From NCBI GenBank assembly GCA_017626055.1, contig JAGAJM010000014.1, forward strand, positions 62,001-126,000: a DNA stretch of 64,000 nucleotides, in the 5' to 3' direction. A model generated the notes under the pieces. That model was not told where the DNA came from and ran no database searches. It saw nothing but the letters and a program-made list of their open reading frames with translations. This document shows, one piece after another, positions 27,433 through 36,133 of this stretch. The translations under genes were made by a program, and so were the position numbers. How positions within the stretch are numbered: position 1 is the first letter of the stretch; each line of letters begins with the position of its first letter. The DNA is from a bacterium (lineage in GTDB: Bacteria; Cyanobacteriota; Vampirovibrionia; Gastranaerophilales; Gastranaerophilaceae).

Positions 27433-29010
27433 CTATACCTTAGCTTTGGATTTGTCAGCCAATTCGCTATCAACTCTTAAAAATACTGGGAAGATATCTT
27501 CTTTAGAAATCAATTTACCAGCTTTGATGTTTTCAATAGTAATATCATCTAATTTTGTTGATAAATCATATGATAATTGTTTTGCCATATCTGCTGCAAT
27601 ATTTGGACAGTATGGATAAATCAAAGAAGCTACAACGCACATAACTTCTAAAACAGTTGCCAATACTTGACCACATTCTGTCATTTTTTCTTCTTTAGCT
27701 AATGTCCAAGGAGCATTGTCTGTTACAAATTTATTTGTAGCATCAACAAGAGAAATAATTTCTTGTGCAGCTTCTTGAATTTCAAAATGAGTGAAGTGAT
27801 TTTCTACAATCTTAACTGTTCCTAAAGCTGTTCTTAATAGACTTTCAGCTTCTTTTGAACGACCAGTTAAAAATTCTTCTTTAACTTCACCATCAAAATA
27901 TTTAACAAGCATTGATAAACTTCTGTTCAATAAGTTACCCATACTATTTGCTAAATGAGCATTAACTTTTTCTTTAAAATCTTGATCAGAATAATTACCA
28001 TCACGTCCACAAGGCGCAGATGTTGCCATATAATATCTGAACGCATCTGGATATTGAAGTTCAAAGTTTTCCAAAACTGATGTTGGAGAAACAACGTTAC
28101 CCAAAGATTTTGACATTTTTGTTTCATCAATTGTAATCCAACCATGAGCAAAAATATGTTTTGGTAATGGCAATTCTAACGCCATTAAAATTGCAATCCA
28201 ATAAATACTGTGGAATTTCAAAATATCTTTACCAATAACATGAACATCTACTGGCCATAATTTTTTGAACTGTTCTGATGGATTTTCTGTGTCATATCCA
28301 ATCGCTGTAATGTAATTTGATAGAGCGTCGATCCAAACATAAATTGATTGTTCTGGATCATCTAAAACATCAATCCCCCAACCAACATTAGCTTTATTAC
28401 GAGATACTGAAATATCTTGAATATCTTCTAATTGGTTGATAACTTCATTTGCCCTAAAACTTGGAACAATAAATTCTGGGTTATCTTTGATGTGTTTAAT
28501 AATCGCATCTTTATATGAAGATAATTTGAAGAAATAGTTTTCTTCTTTAACAACTTCAGGTTTTTTCAAGTGATCTGGACAAAGTCCATCTTCTGTTAAA
28601 TCTTTTGGATTCAAGAAACATTCGCAACCTGAACAATACCAACCTTCATATTCGTGTTTATAAATATCACCTTTTTCAACAAGTTTTTTGAAGATTTTTT
28701 GAACAATTTTCTCGTGATCCTCGTCAGTAGTTCTGATGAATCTATTATAATCAACGCCCAAAACTTTCCAAGCATCTTTGAATTTTTGAGCATTTTCATC
28801 GCACAATTCTTTAGGAGACTTACCTTGAGCAGCAGCAGTTTTTTGAATTTTAATACCATGTTCATCAGTACCAGTCAAAAAGAACATATTGTCAGTTCTT
28901 TGAGAATAATGTCTTGCAATAATATCTGTAAGAATTTTCTCATAAGCGTGCCCAATATGAGGAGCACCATTAACATAATCAATTGCCGTTGTTAAATAAT
29001 ATTTATCCAT
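27433..29010 (-). CDS. metG: Methionine-tRNA ligase
   Basis: Charges initiator and elongator tRNA-Met. The 525-residue class I synthetase has APHIGHAYEK (HIGH box) at residues 15-24, a zinc knuckle with CSGCECF and CPDH near 125-150, and DETKMSKSLGN (KMSKS) near 290. It lacks the C-terminal EMAP dimerisation domain found in longer enzymes. SD GAGG precedes the ATG. It stands alone. Confidence 0.96.
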   Translation of the reverse strand: MDKYYLTTAIDYVNGAPHIGHAYEKILTDIIARHYSQRTDNMFFLTGTDEHGIKIQKTAAAQGKSPKELCDENAQKFKDAWKVLGVDYNRFIRTTDEDHEKIVQKIFKKLVEKGDIYKHEYEGWYCSGCECFLNPKDLTEDGLCPDHLKKPEVVKEENYFFKLSSYKDAIIKHIKDNPEFIVPSFRANEVINQLEDIQDISVSRNKANVGWGIDVLDDPEQSIYVWIDALSNYITAIGYDTENPSEQFKKLWPVDVHVIGKDILKFHSIYWIAILMALELPLPKHIFAHGWITIDETKMSKSLGNVVSPTSVLENFELQYPDAFRYYMATSAPCGRDGNYSDQDFKEKVNAHLANSMGNLLNRSLSMLVKYFDGEVKEEFLTGRSKEAESLLRTALGTVKIVENHFTHFEIQEAAQEIISLVDATNKFVTDNAPWTLAKEEKMTECGQVLATVLEVMCVVASLIYPYCPNIAADMAKQLSYDLSTKLDDITIENIKAGKLISKEDIFPVFLRVDSELADKSKAKV

Positions 29011-29137
29011 CTGTTTCTATCCTCATAAATTTTAATATTTTATATTAAAATCCTACCATAAAAACACGATATTTACTGTTTTTCAATTTACAAAAGACAC
29101 AAAAAATGATATACTCACAAATACCATAGGAGCTTTT

Positions 29138-29611
29138 ATGAAAAAATTTATTTTAATTTTATTAGGAATTATATTAACAACAACAGTAGCTTTTGCAGCA
29201 AAAGATAATTACAAGAATCTCCCTGCTGGGATATACACTTGCCCAGAAGAGGGAATTCCTTGTACCATACACAAACAAAAAGATGGCAAATTTGTATTTG
29301 GCGAAAATTGTAAGGAAAAAATCACTGACTCGTTCTCAAAATATGCTCCAATGATTAAACGTAAACAATGCCAATATGTTCCAGACCCAAATCAATATTA
29401 TTCATGCGAATTTGCAGATGCAACTTGTAGCGTTTTGATAACCCCAAGTTCAGCAAGAGTTGGTTGTACAAGAAAAGATAAGGATAAGGATAAGAAAATA
29501 TCAAGAGTTCAACGACTTGCTTTTGACCAAAAAGTTCTACAATTCGCAAAGGAAGGTAAGTGTAGAAATTTGTATCCTGAACCCCCAGCTGAAGAACCAA
29601 AAAAAGATTAA
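29138..29611 (+). CDS. Exported cysteine-rich small protein
   Basis: A 157-residue protein with a signal peptide (MKKFILILLGIILTTTVAFA, cleavage after AFA). The mature part has about eight cysteines spread as TCPEEGIPCTIH, ENCKEK, QCQYV, SCEF, TCSV, GCTR and KCRN, suggesting disulfides in the periplasm. A short KDKDKDK run comes from three copies of a GATAAG hexamer. The C-terminus is Pro/Glu/Lys rich. SD AGGAGC precedes the ATG. No family recognised. Confidence 0.65.
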   Translation: MKKFILILLGIILTTTVAFAAKDNYKNLPAGIYTCPEEGIPCTIHKQKDGKFVFGENCKEKITDSFSKYAPMIKRKQCQYVPDPNQYYSCEFADATCSVLITPSSARVGCTRKDKDKDKKISRVQRLAFDQKVLQFAKEGKCRNLYPEPPAEEPKKD

Positions 29612-29688
29612 AAAATCGCAAAATCTAGGCAATTTTTATAGAAAAAAATACTTTATATACATGTAGGTAAATATAAAGGAATATTTTT

Positions 29689-30114
29689 ATGTCTTTAGAT
29701 TGGATTTCAGCGCTTGATATGTGCGCCGCAAATGGTATTTTAAATTATGATGCCCCCGCAGATATTCTTGGACAAGACCCAAGATATGTTGGTCATCCAG
29801 ATTTTAATAGACTTCCTATGGTACCTACACTTTTGCCAGAAGGAACAAAACTTCCAGACGCACCAAAAACTGATGAGTTCATGCCACAAAACAACAACTT
29901 GATTGAAAATCCAAAGTGGAAGAAATGGTTATTCGGAATTGGTGCAACAGTAGCTATTGGAGGGTCTATTCTTGCAACATTAATCAGCAAAGGAAAAATT
30001 AAAATCCCGACTTGCGTAAAAAACTTTGGTACAACTGTTTGGAACGCTATAAAAGCTCCTTTTAAATGGATTGGTTCTCTATTCAAAAAAGCTCCAACTC
30101 CACCAACCCCATAA
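29689..30114 (+). CDS. Small protein with one membrane helix
   Basis: A 141-residue protein of unknown function. The N-terminal 90 residues are soluble with SLDWISALDMCAANGILNYDAPADILG and a Pro-rich linker; a single transmembrane helix follows (WLFGIGATVAIGGSILATLI near residues 80-99) and then a basic amphipathic helix rich in Trp/Phe (WNAIKAPFKWIGSLFKK). The tail helix could lie on a membrane surface. SD AAGGAAT precedes the ATG. Confidence 0.6.
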   Translation: MSLDWISALDMCAANGILNYDAPADILGQDPRYVGHPDFNRLPMVPTLLPEGTKLPDAPKTDEFMPQNNNLIENPKWKKWLFGIGATVAIGGSILATLISKGKIKIPTCVKNFGTTVWNAIKAPFKWIGSLFKKAPTPPTP

Positions 30115-30167
30115 TATATTCGATTAACTTATAGACTTATGTCATTAAAAAAGCTATAATTTTTTTA

Positions 30168-31121
30168 ATGACAATTTTAGAAGTTAAAAATTTAAACCTT
30201 GGATTTCAGTCTGAAGATACCTTTAGACAAGCGCTTTTTGATGTTTCTTTTTCTTTAGAAAAAGGCAAAATGCTTTCTGTCGTAGGAGAATCTGGATGCG
30301 GAAAATCAATGAGTGCAATGAGTATTTTAAACCTCATCCCAAAAACTGCCCGCATAACTTCTGGGAAAGTACTTTTTAATGGTGAAAACCTTTTAAAAAA
30401 ATCTCAAAAAGAAATGCAGCACTTTAGAGGTTCAAAAATCGCACTTATTCCACAAGACCCAATGACTTCACTAAATCCTCTTTATACAGTAGGAGACCAA
30501 CTTTTAGAAATTCTAAAATTTCATCAAAATATTCAAGGTGAAGAAGCTGAGAAAAAAGCAATTGAGGCATTTGAAGCGGTACAAATACCAAGTGCCAAAT
30601 CAAGATTAAAAAATTATCCACACGAGTTTTCTGGTGGAATGAAACAACGTGCGATTATTGCAATGGCACTTGCTTGTAATGCTGAAGTTCTAATTGCAGA
30701 TGAACCAACAACTGCACTTGATGTAACTATTCAATCTCAAATTATGAACTTGCTAAATGATATTAAAACAAATAATGGAACATCAATTTTGTTAATTACA
30801 CACGATTTAGCTCTAGTAAGCGAAAATACAGACGATATTGCCGTTATGTATGCAGGAAGAATTGTTGAACAGGCACCAAGTAGAGAATTTTTCTCAAATC
30901 CAAATCATCCATATTCAAAAGCATTATTAAAATCACTTCCGTCAAATCGTGGTGAAAAATTAGAAACTATCCAAGGTCAACCACCAACATTATCTCAGAT
31001 TATAGATGGTTGCAAATTTAATCCACGTTGCGAATTTTGTATGGATATTTGCGCACAACAACTTCCCGAATTGAAAAATATTTCCAAAACTCACAAATCT
31101 GCTTGTTTTTTAAATTCCTAG
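30168..31121 (+). CDS. OppD/DppD-type peptide ABC transporter ATPase
   Basis: A 317-residue ATPase with Walker A GESGCGKSMS, Q-loop PQDPMTSLNP, signature FSGGMKQRAIIAMAL and Walker B LIADEPTTALD. The C-terminal oligopeptide-transporter extension (HPYSKALLKSLP, then a Cys pattern CKFNPRCEFCMDICAQQLPELK) puts it in the peptide/nickel OppD group. The typical partners (binding protein, two permeases, OppF) are absent, so it stands alone. TATAAT at 30155-30160 is 7 bases from the ATG and there is no SD: leaderless mRNA is expected. Its end overlaps the convergent mntP by 4 bases. Confidence 0.88.
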   Translation: MTILEVKNLNLGFQSEDTFRQALFDVSFSLEKGKMLSVVGESGCGKSMSAMSILNLIPKTARITSGKVLFNGENLLKKSQKEMQHFRGSKIALIPQDPMTSLNPLYTVGDQLLEILKFHQNIQGEEAEKKAIEAFEAVQIPSAKSRLKNYPHEFSGGMKQRAIIAMALACNAEVLIADEPTTALDVTIQSQIMNLLNDIKTNNGTSILLITHDLALVSENTDDIAVMYAGRIVEQAPSREFFSNPNHPYSKALLKSLPSNRGEKLETIQGQPPTLSQIIDGCKFNPRCEFCMDICAQQLPELKNISKTHKSACFLNS

Positions 31122-31657
31122 AACAAGGACTTGATTGCCAGAATAATTAAAATTACCCCACCCGCAATTTCTAAATATTTTGATGGGATATCTTTGAATA
31201 ATTTTCCACTCCAAAAACCAACCAATGACATTACAAAAGATGCAATCCCAATAATTATTCCAGAAACTAATAATGAAGTTGCAGTTAACCTAATAGACGC
31301 TCCCGAAACCAATGCGTCAATACTTGTTGCAACTCCTAACCCTAACAAACATTTAATATCAATACACTGAAATTCGTCTTTTTTCGGCTGAAAAGATTCC
31401 AAAATAAACTTCAAACCCAAAACCAAAAAGATTGCAAAAACTATCCATTTACTAAACGGCACAATCAAATTATACAAATAATCTGTTCCTACATATCCAA
31501 TTATTGGCATACAACCTTGAAATACACCCATAATCAAAGCAAGAAGAAGTGAATATTTCACTCTTTGAACATTAAAAATCAAACCTTGTGAAAATGAAAC
31601 AACAAGGCAATCAATACCTAAAGCTATTGCAAGTAAAATAATATCAATTAAACTCAA
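31118..31657 (-). CDS. mntP: Manganese efflux pump MntP
   Basis: A 179-residue inner-membrane protein with six helices in two internal repeats. The MntP motif appears as ALGIDCLVVSFSQG near residues 12-25 and GVATSIDALVSGASI near 108-122; each supplies an Asp that lines the metal path in the family. Exports Mn2+ in other bacteria. It starts at a TTG (31655-31657) with GAGG 6 bases upstream, inside the end of the DUF4127 gene (14-base overlap), so it is cotranslated with that gene. No yybP-ykoY riboswitch could lie directly upstream because of the overlap. Confidence 0.88.
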   Translation of the reverse strand: MSLIDIILLAIALGIDCLVVSFSQGLIFNVQRVKYSLLLALIMGVFQGCMPIIGYVGTDYLYNLIVPFSKWIVFAIFLVLGLKFILESFQPKKDEFQCIDIKCLLGLGVATSIDALVSGASIRLTATSLLVSGIIIGIASFVMSLVGFWSGKLFKDIPSKYLEIAGGVILIILAIKSLF

Positions 31658-32984
31658 CTTCTACCTCAAACAATCTTTCCCATGGGTAAATGTATTTCAC
31701 ATTTATCTTTGTATTCAAAACTTCTTCAACAACTTTTTCAAATTCTTTCATGCCTGTTGTTAATTTATCAATACTAGGCTCAGACAAAGTTTGACGAACA
31801 TTTGCCTGATAAGCCCAATCATCTAAAAATCTTGTAACTTGTAATCTTTTAAACGCATCTTGATTAAACTTTTTAGCAAAATATCTAACCTTAGCCCCAC
31901 AAATCAAACTACCCAAACTATTGGCTGACGTATTCCACGCAGAATAGCCATAGAAATTTTCATCCAAACTATTTTTAAATAATTCACCCACAAAATTGTT
32001 ATCTGCTCCATTTGCAAATCTTACATCAGCAATCATATAAGGTACATTGGGAACTATAAATTTACCCCCAAAACTTTCGGTATTAATCCCCATCACAATT
32101 TCGCCTTGGTGATCTATAAAATTATTCACGTAAAGCAGAATATCAGCTTCATTTTCAGAAACTAATTTACCACCCACCAATTCTATTTGACCTTGAACAG
32201 ATTTTTCAATAGAAACATCTTCATAGTTTGAAATTAAATCTTTTGAATTTGGTTCTAAAAATATTGGACAGATTTTAATTTCACCCAAAATTGCTCTCGA
32301 TAACAAACTCAAAGGAATTTCATCGGCTCCAGTTTTTGTAAACCCACCTAAATCTTCTAAAAATTTTGCTTCTTGAACATTAAAACCATATTCAGCACAG
32401 TCATCTTTTGAAAAGATTAAAGTATCAAACAAACCTTCTTTTTGCCATTCTAAATAAATTTTATTTATCTCAAAATTTCTTTTTCTTGTTGCAATGTAAT
32501 CATCCAAAATTTCAGATGGAATAATATTTGTTATACAACTTTCACAACCTAATTTATGAGTCTGAAACGAATAATCAAAAATCTTTTTACCCCATTTTGA
32601 CCAATATTCTTTTTCTTCCTGATTATAATTATTATTAGAAATTCTCATAATACTTGAAAATGCATAAATCCTACATTCTTTTTCAACTAGAATTTCTTTT
32701 AAATTTTCAATGCGAGATTTAATTTCATCAAAAGTTTCTGGGCATCTTCTTGATGGAATTAAACCACCATACGCTAAGGTATCTAATGATAAAACAAGAG
32801 CATCTAGCTTTGGCAAACCTCTCAACCAATCAAACAAACCTTGAATATTTGCAATATTTTCTAAATCACCTAAAAGACTTCTTTCAGGCAAAAAGAACTC
32901 TATCCCATCATCAATTTGAGAAATCAATTTAGGAAGCGTATAACAAACAGGTCTATTATCTATTGGCACAAATGCAATTTTCAT
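31644..32984 (-). CDS. DUF4127 family protein
   Basis: A 446-residue cytosolic protein matching the DUF4127 pattern from the first residues: IAFVPIDNRPVCYTLP, DALVLSLDTLAYGGLIPSR near residues 75-93, then MRISNNNYNQEE and, in the C-terminal half, VNNFIDHQGE with WNTSANSLGS. Function is not established for the family; the fold is thought to resemble alkaline-phosphatase-like or sugar-modifying proteins, which I cannot test. It overlaps mntP. It diverges from the ubiE gene with 50 bases between. Confidence 0.8.
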   Translation of the reverse strand: MKIAFVPIDNRPVCYTLPKLISQIDDGIEFFLPERSLLGDLENIANIQGLFDWLRGLPKLDALVLSLDTLAYGGLIPSRRCPETFDEIKSRIENLKEILVEKECRIYAFSSIMRISNNNYNQEEKEYWSKWGKKIFDYSFQTHKLGCESCITNIIPSEILDDYIATRKRNFEINKIYLEWQKEGLFDTLIFSKDDCAEYGFNVQEAKFLEDLGGFTKTGADEIPLSLLSRAILGEIKICPIFLEPNSKDLISNYEDVSIEKSVQGQIELVGGKLVSENEADILLYVNNFIDHQGEIVMGINTESFGGKFIVPNVPYMIADVRFANGADNNFVGELFKNSLDENFYGYSAWNTSANSLGSLICGAKVRYFAKKFNQDAFKRLQVTRFLDDWAYQANVRQTLSEPSIDKLTTGMKEFEKVVEEVLNTKINVKYIYPWERLFEVEVEFN

Positions 32985-33034
32985 AATAATATAATTGTAT
33001 GCTAAAATAGAATTTAGGCAACGGAGTTAACATT

Positions 33035-33748
33035 ATGACATGCGACAAAAATCCAGAAAAAATTAAATCTATGTTTGAAGAAATTGCTGTTTACTATGAT
33101 AAAGTAAATAACCTAATATCATTTGGCACACATTATTTAATTAAGTATTTATGTGTAAAAGAATTAGATATCAAACCACGTTCAATGGTCGTTGATTTAT
33201 GTTGCGGAACAGGTGACTTTACAAAGTTGATAAATAAAATTTATCCTCGAGCAAAAGTTATAGGACTAGATTTTTCACCAGAAATGTTAAAACTTGCAAA
33301 AGAAAAAAATCCTAAAGGAGTATTTTTACAAGCAGACTGTACAAATATTCCGTTTTCAGAAAAAGAATTTCAATATGCAACAATTGGTTTTGGACTACGC
33401 AATATTGAAGATAGACAAAAAGCTCTTTCTGAAATTTATAGAATTTTAGAAAATGATGGATATTTCCTACACTTAGATTTTGGCAATCACAACAAATTGA
33501 GTAATATTTTTGATTTATTTGTTAATCTACTTTGCAAAATCTGTAAAAATGGCTCTGAACATTACCAATATCTCTTAAAATCAAAAGAAGAATTTCCAAA
33601 TCCTAATGAACTTATCACAGAATTTGAACAACAAGGTTTTAAATTCATAAAAAGAAAAGACTTTTTATTCGGAACAGTTTCAGCACAGATTATGCAAAAA
33701 AAGCCTAAAGAACTCGGTATTGATGCCCACCTTTTAAAACATCTGTAA
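33035..33748 (+). CDS. ubiE: UbiE/MenG-type quinone C-methyltransferase
   Basis: SAM-dependent methyltransferase of 237 residues that methylates demethylmenaquinone (or the ubiquinone precursor). FEEIAVYYDKVNNLISFG is the UbiE N-terminal signature; VVDLCCGTGDFTKLI is SAM motif I; the second family signature is ATIGFGLRNIEDRQKAL. Because fixCX points to quinone-linked electron transfer, menaquinone is the likelier substrate. SD CGGAG precedes the ATG. The 3' end overlaps the convergent dehydrogenase by 44 bases. Confidence 0.9.
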   Translation: MTCDKNPEKIKSMFEEIAVYYDKVNNLISFGTHYLIKYLCVKELDIKPRSMVVDLCCGTGDFTKLINKIYPRAKVIGLDFSPEMLKLAKEKNPKGVFLQADCTNIPFSEKEFQYATIGFGLRNIEDRQKALSEIYRILENDGYFLHLDFGNHNKLSNIFDLFVNLLCKICKNGSEHYQYLLKSKEEFPNPNELITEFEQQGFKFIKRKDFLFGTVSAQIMQKKPKELGIDAHLLKHL

Positions 33749-34718
33749 TACCTTCAAAAGTCGATTCTAAGATATAATAAATAGCTTCCTCAGTATCATA
33801 TGCCATATGAGGAGTTAGAATGACATTTGGCAATTTTGATAATTCTTTAACCGCTTGAGATGTTTCAAAACACATTAAAGAAGTCCTATCTATGCCATTA
33901 TTTTGGGAACTTTCACAAGCAACAACATCTAGTGCAATACCTTTAAATTTTCCTTGTTTTGCAAATTCTAACAACGCTTTTGTATCAACAACTTCTCCCC
34001 TTGAAACATTTATTAAATAAGAATTTTCTTTCATCATTTCTAATTGTTCATAAGAAATCATATGATAATTTTCGTTAGTAAAAGGTAAATGAAGAGTCAA
34101 AATATCCGATTGCTTTAATACTTCTTCCATATCTAAATATTTAACATCAAACGCAGCAATCAATTCTTTTTTCTGCACAGGATCACACGCTACTATATCC
34201 ATTCCAAACGAATGAGCATATCGACAAACCGCAGAACCAATAGCCCCCGTTCCAATAACCCCAAGCGTTAATTTATTCAAATCTCGCCCACATAAATTCT
34301 CAAACATATGAGAATCATGTTTTTCAGAAATCAACAACGTAGGATATAAATTCCTTACCAACATCAACATCATCGCTAATGTAAATTGGGCAACAGAAGT
34401 ACAACCATAAGATTCAACATTTATCAAAGCAATATGTTTAGCTGCGCAACTATCTAGACAAATATGATCATATCCAGTTGAACGGGTTGAAATAATCCTA
34501 AGATTTTTAAATTTTGAGATTATATTTTCATTTACACTAGAATTTATGAAAACACTAATAATCATTGTTTCTTCTAAATCTTCTTGAGTTAATTTTTCAA
34601 CAAAATTTTCATCCAGACTTTCTTTAAAAAATCTAATATCAAAATTCTCAAAATTATGTTCTTTAAAAAACTTTTCTTCTGACTGTCTATAATCAAAAAA
34701 TAAAACTCTACACGCCAT
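33705..34718 (-). CDS. D-2-hydroxyacid dehydrogenase (D-lactate type)
   Basis: NAD-dependent dehydrogenase of 337 residues, probably reducing pyruvate to D-lactate. The nucleotide motif is GVIGTGAIGSAVCRYA, with the catalytic Arg in INVSRGEVVD, the Glu in DVVACESS and the His in LTPHMAYDTEEA. I start at 34718 where AAAGGAG precedes the ATG by 5 bases; the open frame extends to 34874 but that lead is AT-rich and unlike the family. Fits a fermentative metabolism that re-oxidises NADH. Confidence 0.88.
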   Translation of the reverse strand: MACRVLFFDYRQSEEKFFKEHNFENFDIRFFKESLDENFVEKLTQEDLEETMIISVFINSSVNENIISKFKNLRIISTRSTGYDHICLDSCAAKHIALINVESYGCTSVAQFTLAMMLMLVRNLYPTLLISEKHDSHMFENLCGRDLNKLTLGVIGTGAIGSAVCRYAHSFGMDIVACDPVQKKELIAAFDVKYLDMEEVLKQSDILTLHLPFTNENYHMISYEQLEMMKENSYLINVSRGEVVDTKALLEFAKQGKFKGIALDVVACESSQNNGIDRTSLMCFETSQAVKELSKLPNVILTPHMAYDTEEAIYYILESTFEGITDVLKGGHQYRVL

Positions 34719-34863
34719 AAATACTCCTTTTTTAAACATTATTTGTATAAGCAAATATTTTATTCTATTGGAAAAAAGTCCAAGATTTAATAAGAAAAAA
34801 TCCTCCAACTTTCCAATGATAAATTTTAAAAAAACTCTTAATCTAAAATAGAAAGGAGCTAAT

Positions 34864-35346
34864 ATGAGACACAATTTAATCGTTCGAGAACCTGAATTAT
34901 ATTTTGACAGTATTCACCAAGAATTAGATAATTTTTTACGAGATACATTTATTTCACATACTTTTGGACATCCTCTTAATATGATAAAAAACACTATTCT
35001 TCGTCCTGCGATTGAAGTTATTCAAAACAAAGATAACTATAAAGTTAAAGTTCAACTTCCTGGGATAAAAAAAGACAACATAGATGTTGAAATCGATAAT
35101 GATTTTATGACAATTTGCGCAGAAACCCACGAAGAAAAAGAAGAAGAAAAACAAGACGAAAATAACAAACGCTACCATACATCAGAATTTCGTTACGGCA
35201 AATATCAAAGAACAATTTCATTCGATCAACCAATTAAATCTGATGAAGCTCAAGCAGAATACAAAGACGGAATTTTAACAATCACAATTCCAAAACAAAA
35301 TATCGAAACCAAAGAACCAAAAAAATTAGAAATAAAAGAAAAATAA
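34864..35346 (+). CDS. Small heat-shock protein Hsp20
   Basis: A 160-residue alpha-crystallin chaperone. The N-terminal arm is short and acidic; the crystallin domain runs from about 45 to 145 (IEVIQNKDNYKVKVQLPGIKKDNIDVEI, then GILTITIPK near the end) and the C-terminal tail contains the IXI-like assembly motif region. An acidic linker EEKEEEKQDENNKR interrupts the L5/6 loop. SD AAAGGAG precedes the ATG. The following 518 bases are noncoding and contain a structured RNA candidate. Confidence 0.93.
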   Translation: MRHNLIVREPELYFDSIHQELDNFLRDTFISHTFGHPLNMIKNTILRPAIEVIQNKDNYKVKVQLPGIKKDNIDVEIDNDFMTICAETHEEKEEEKQDENNKRYHTSEFRYGKYQRTISFDQPIKSDEAQAEYKDGILTITIPKQNIETKEPKKLEIKEK

Positions 35347-35363
35347 TAAATTTGTATTCCAAT

Positions 35364-35517
35364 GTTCGAATTATACCCGGAGATTTTGGGGCATGCAAAA
35401 AAGCGAACGAAATACAGACGGCTATGAATCATACAGCATGAAATGATTCTTCTCTCAACCAAGGGAAATAGCCGATAACAAAGGACAGATTTCGCATTTG
35501 AAACCTGTCCTTTTTTT
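35364..35517 (+). ncRNA. Candidate structured RNA downstream of hsp20
   Basis: The segment folds into consecutive helices: GUUCG (35364-35368) with CGAAC (35404-35408); GGCUAU (35420-35425) with AUAGCC (35468-35473), enclosing GAAUCAU (35426-35432) paired to AUGAUUC (35443-35449); and a terminator hairpin AAAGGACAG (35480-35488) with CUGUCCUUU (35505-35513) followed by U residues. No open reading frame with an SD covers it. It could be a separate small RNA or the structured 3' UTR of hsp20; no clear promoter is visible at its 5' side. It matches no RNA family I can name. Confidence 0.45.
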
Positions 35518-35529
35518 CATAATTACTTA

Positions 35530-35738
35530 GTCGGGCATGCCCGATTTGAAGAATTTGTGAAATATTTTACAATTCTTAATAAGCAACAAAACCATGGAAA
35601 ACCATGTCATACCATGGGTTTACATGGTTTAAGAATTCCAAAAGCATGTCATGACATGGTTTTAGCCGTTTTTAAAACCTGAAAGGCTGAATACGGCACT
35701 ATTAGAGGGTTACGTTACAAAACTTCATAAGAACATGT
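35530..35738. repeat. Palindrome cluster with CATG motifs at 10-base phase
   Basis: Nine CATG tetramers occur here, plus two just upstream. Four start at 35593, 35603, 35613 and 35623, exactly 10 bases apart, in the context (A)ACCATG or ACATGG. Three more start at 35645, 35650 and 35655, inside the perfect 14-base palindrome CATGTCATGACATG. Other perfect palindromes are TCGGGCATGCCCGA (35531-35544) and GAACATGTTC (35732-35741). AAACCATGT and ACATGGTTT also pair as 9-base arms. It lies directly upstream of the promoter at 35746 and has no coding potential. Confidence 0.7.
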
Positions 35739-35745
35739 TCTCATC

Positions 35746-35773
35746 TTGAAAAAAAATACTTATTTCCTATAAT
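35746..35773 (+). promoter_or_regulatory. Promoter of the Cys-rich protein-hpf transcript
   Basis: TTGAAA (35746-35751), a 16-base spacer and a perfect TATAAT (35768-35773). Transcription from about 35780 would give a leader of about 100 bases before the next start codon, long enough to hold a folded RNA. Confidence 0.7.
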
Positions 35774-35879
35774 GAAAATATGAAGTCGGAAGTCATTGAT
35801 ATAAACGGCTTTGGGGAGATTGGTCGGTATATATTTAGGATATCGATTGGATAGTAAAATTTAAGTGGAGATTTATACA

Positions 35880-36101
35880 TTGTTTAGAAGTAGGGATATG
35901 GGAAGAGCAGTTGCGGTTAGAAGATGGACTACGACTGCATTAGAGTGCTATAAGAGAGGATGTAATTGCGAAGGATGTTTTTATAGAGATTTCTTCAGCG
36001 GTTCTTCTCAAAAATGTCAAATGAAAGCATCAGTTTTGGAATTAGTTAGAGTTATTGGAACTCCTGATGTTGAATTACCACAATTTTTAGCAGATGAATA
36101 A
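35880..36101 (+). CDS. Small Cys-rich protein upstream of hpf
   Basis: About 73 residues with the pattern WTTTALECYKRGCNCEGCFY followed by a fifth Cys in QKCQMKASVLELVRVIGTP. The cysteines look like a zinc or Fe-S site followed by an amphipathic helix. I place the start at the TTG at 35880, 9 bases after GGAG; GTG at 35865 or ATG at 35898 (MGRAVAVRRW) are alternatives and the conserved-looking part begins at the latter. Function unknown. It precedes hpf by 73 bases and is probably partly cotranscribed with it. Confidence 0.6.
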   Translation: MFRSRDMGRAVAVRRWTTTALECYKRGCNCEGCFYRDFFSGSSQKCQMKASVLELVRVIGTPDVELPQFLADE

Positions 36102-36133
36102 TAGGTTTGCCCTTTAAAAATTATTCAAAATGT

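Noticed and set aside
29473-29496. Three copies of the GATAAG hexamer in the 29138 gene
   Set aside because: A short in-frame coding repeat producing a KDKDK run; common slippage product, not a structured repeat.
35530-35738. Palindrome cluster as a replication origin
   Set aside because: No DnaA-box series (TTATCCACA-like) and no dnaA or dnaN nearby; gyrB is 17 kb away, so an origin is not supported.
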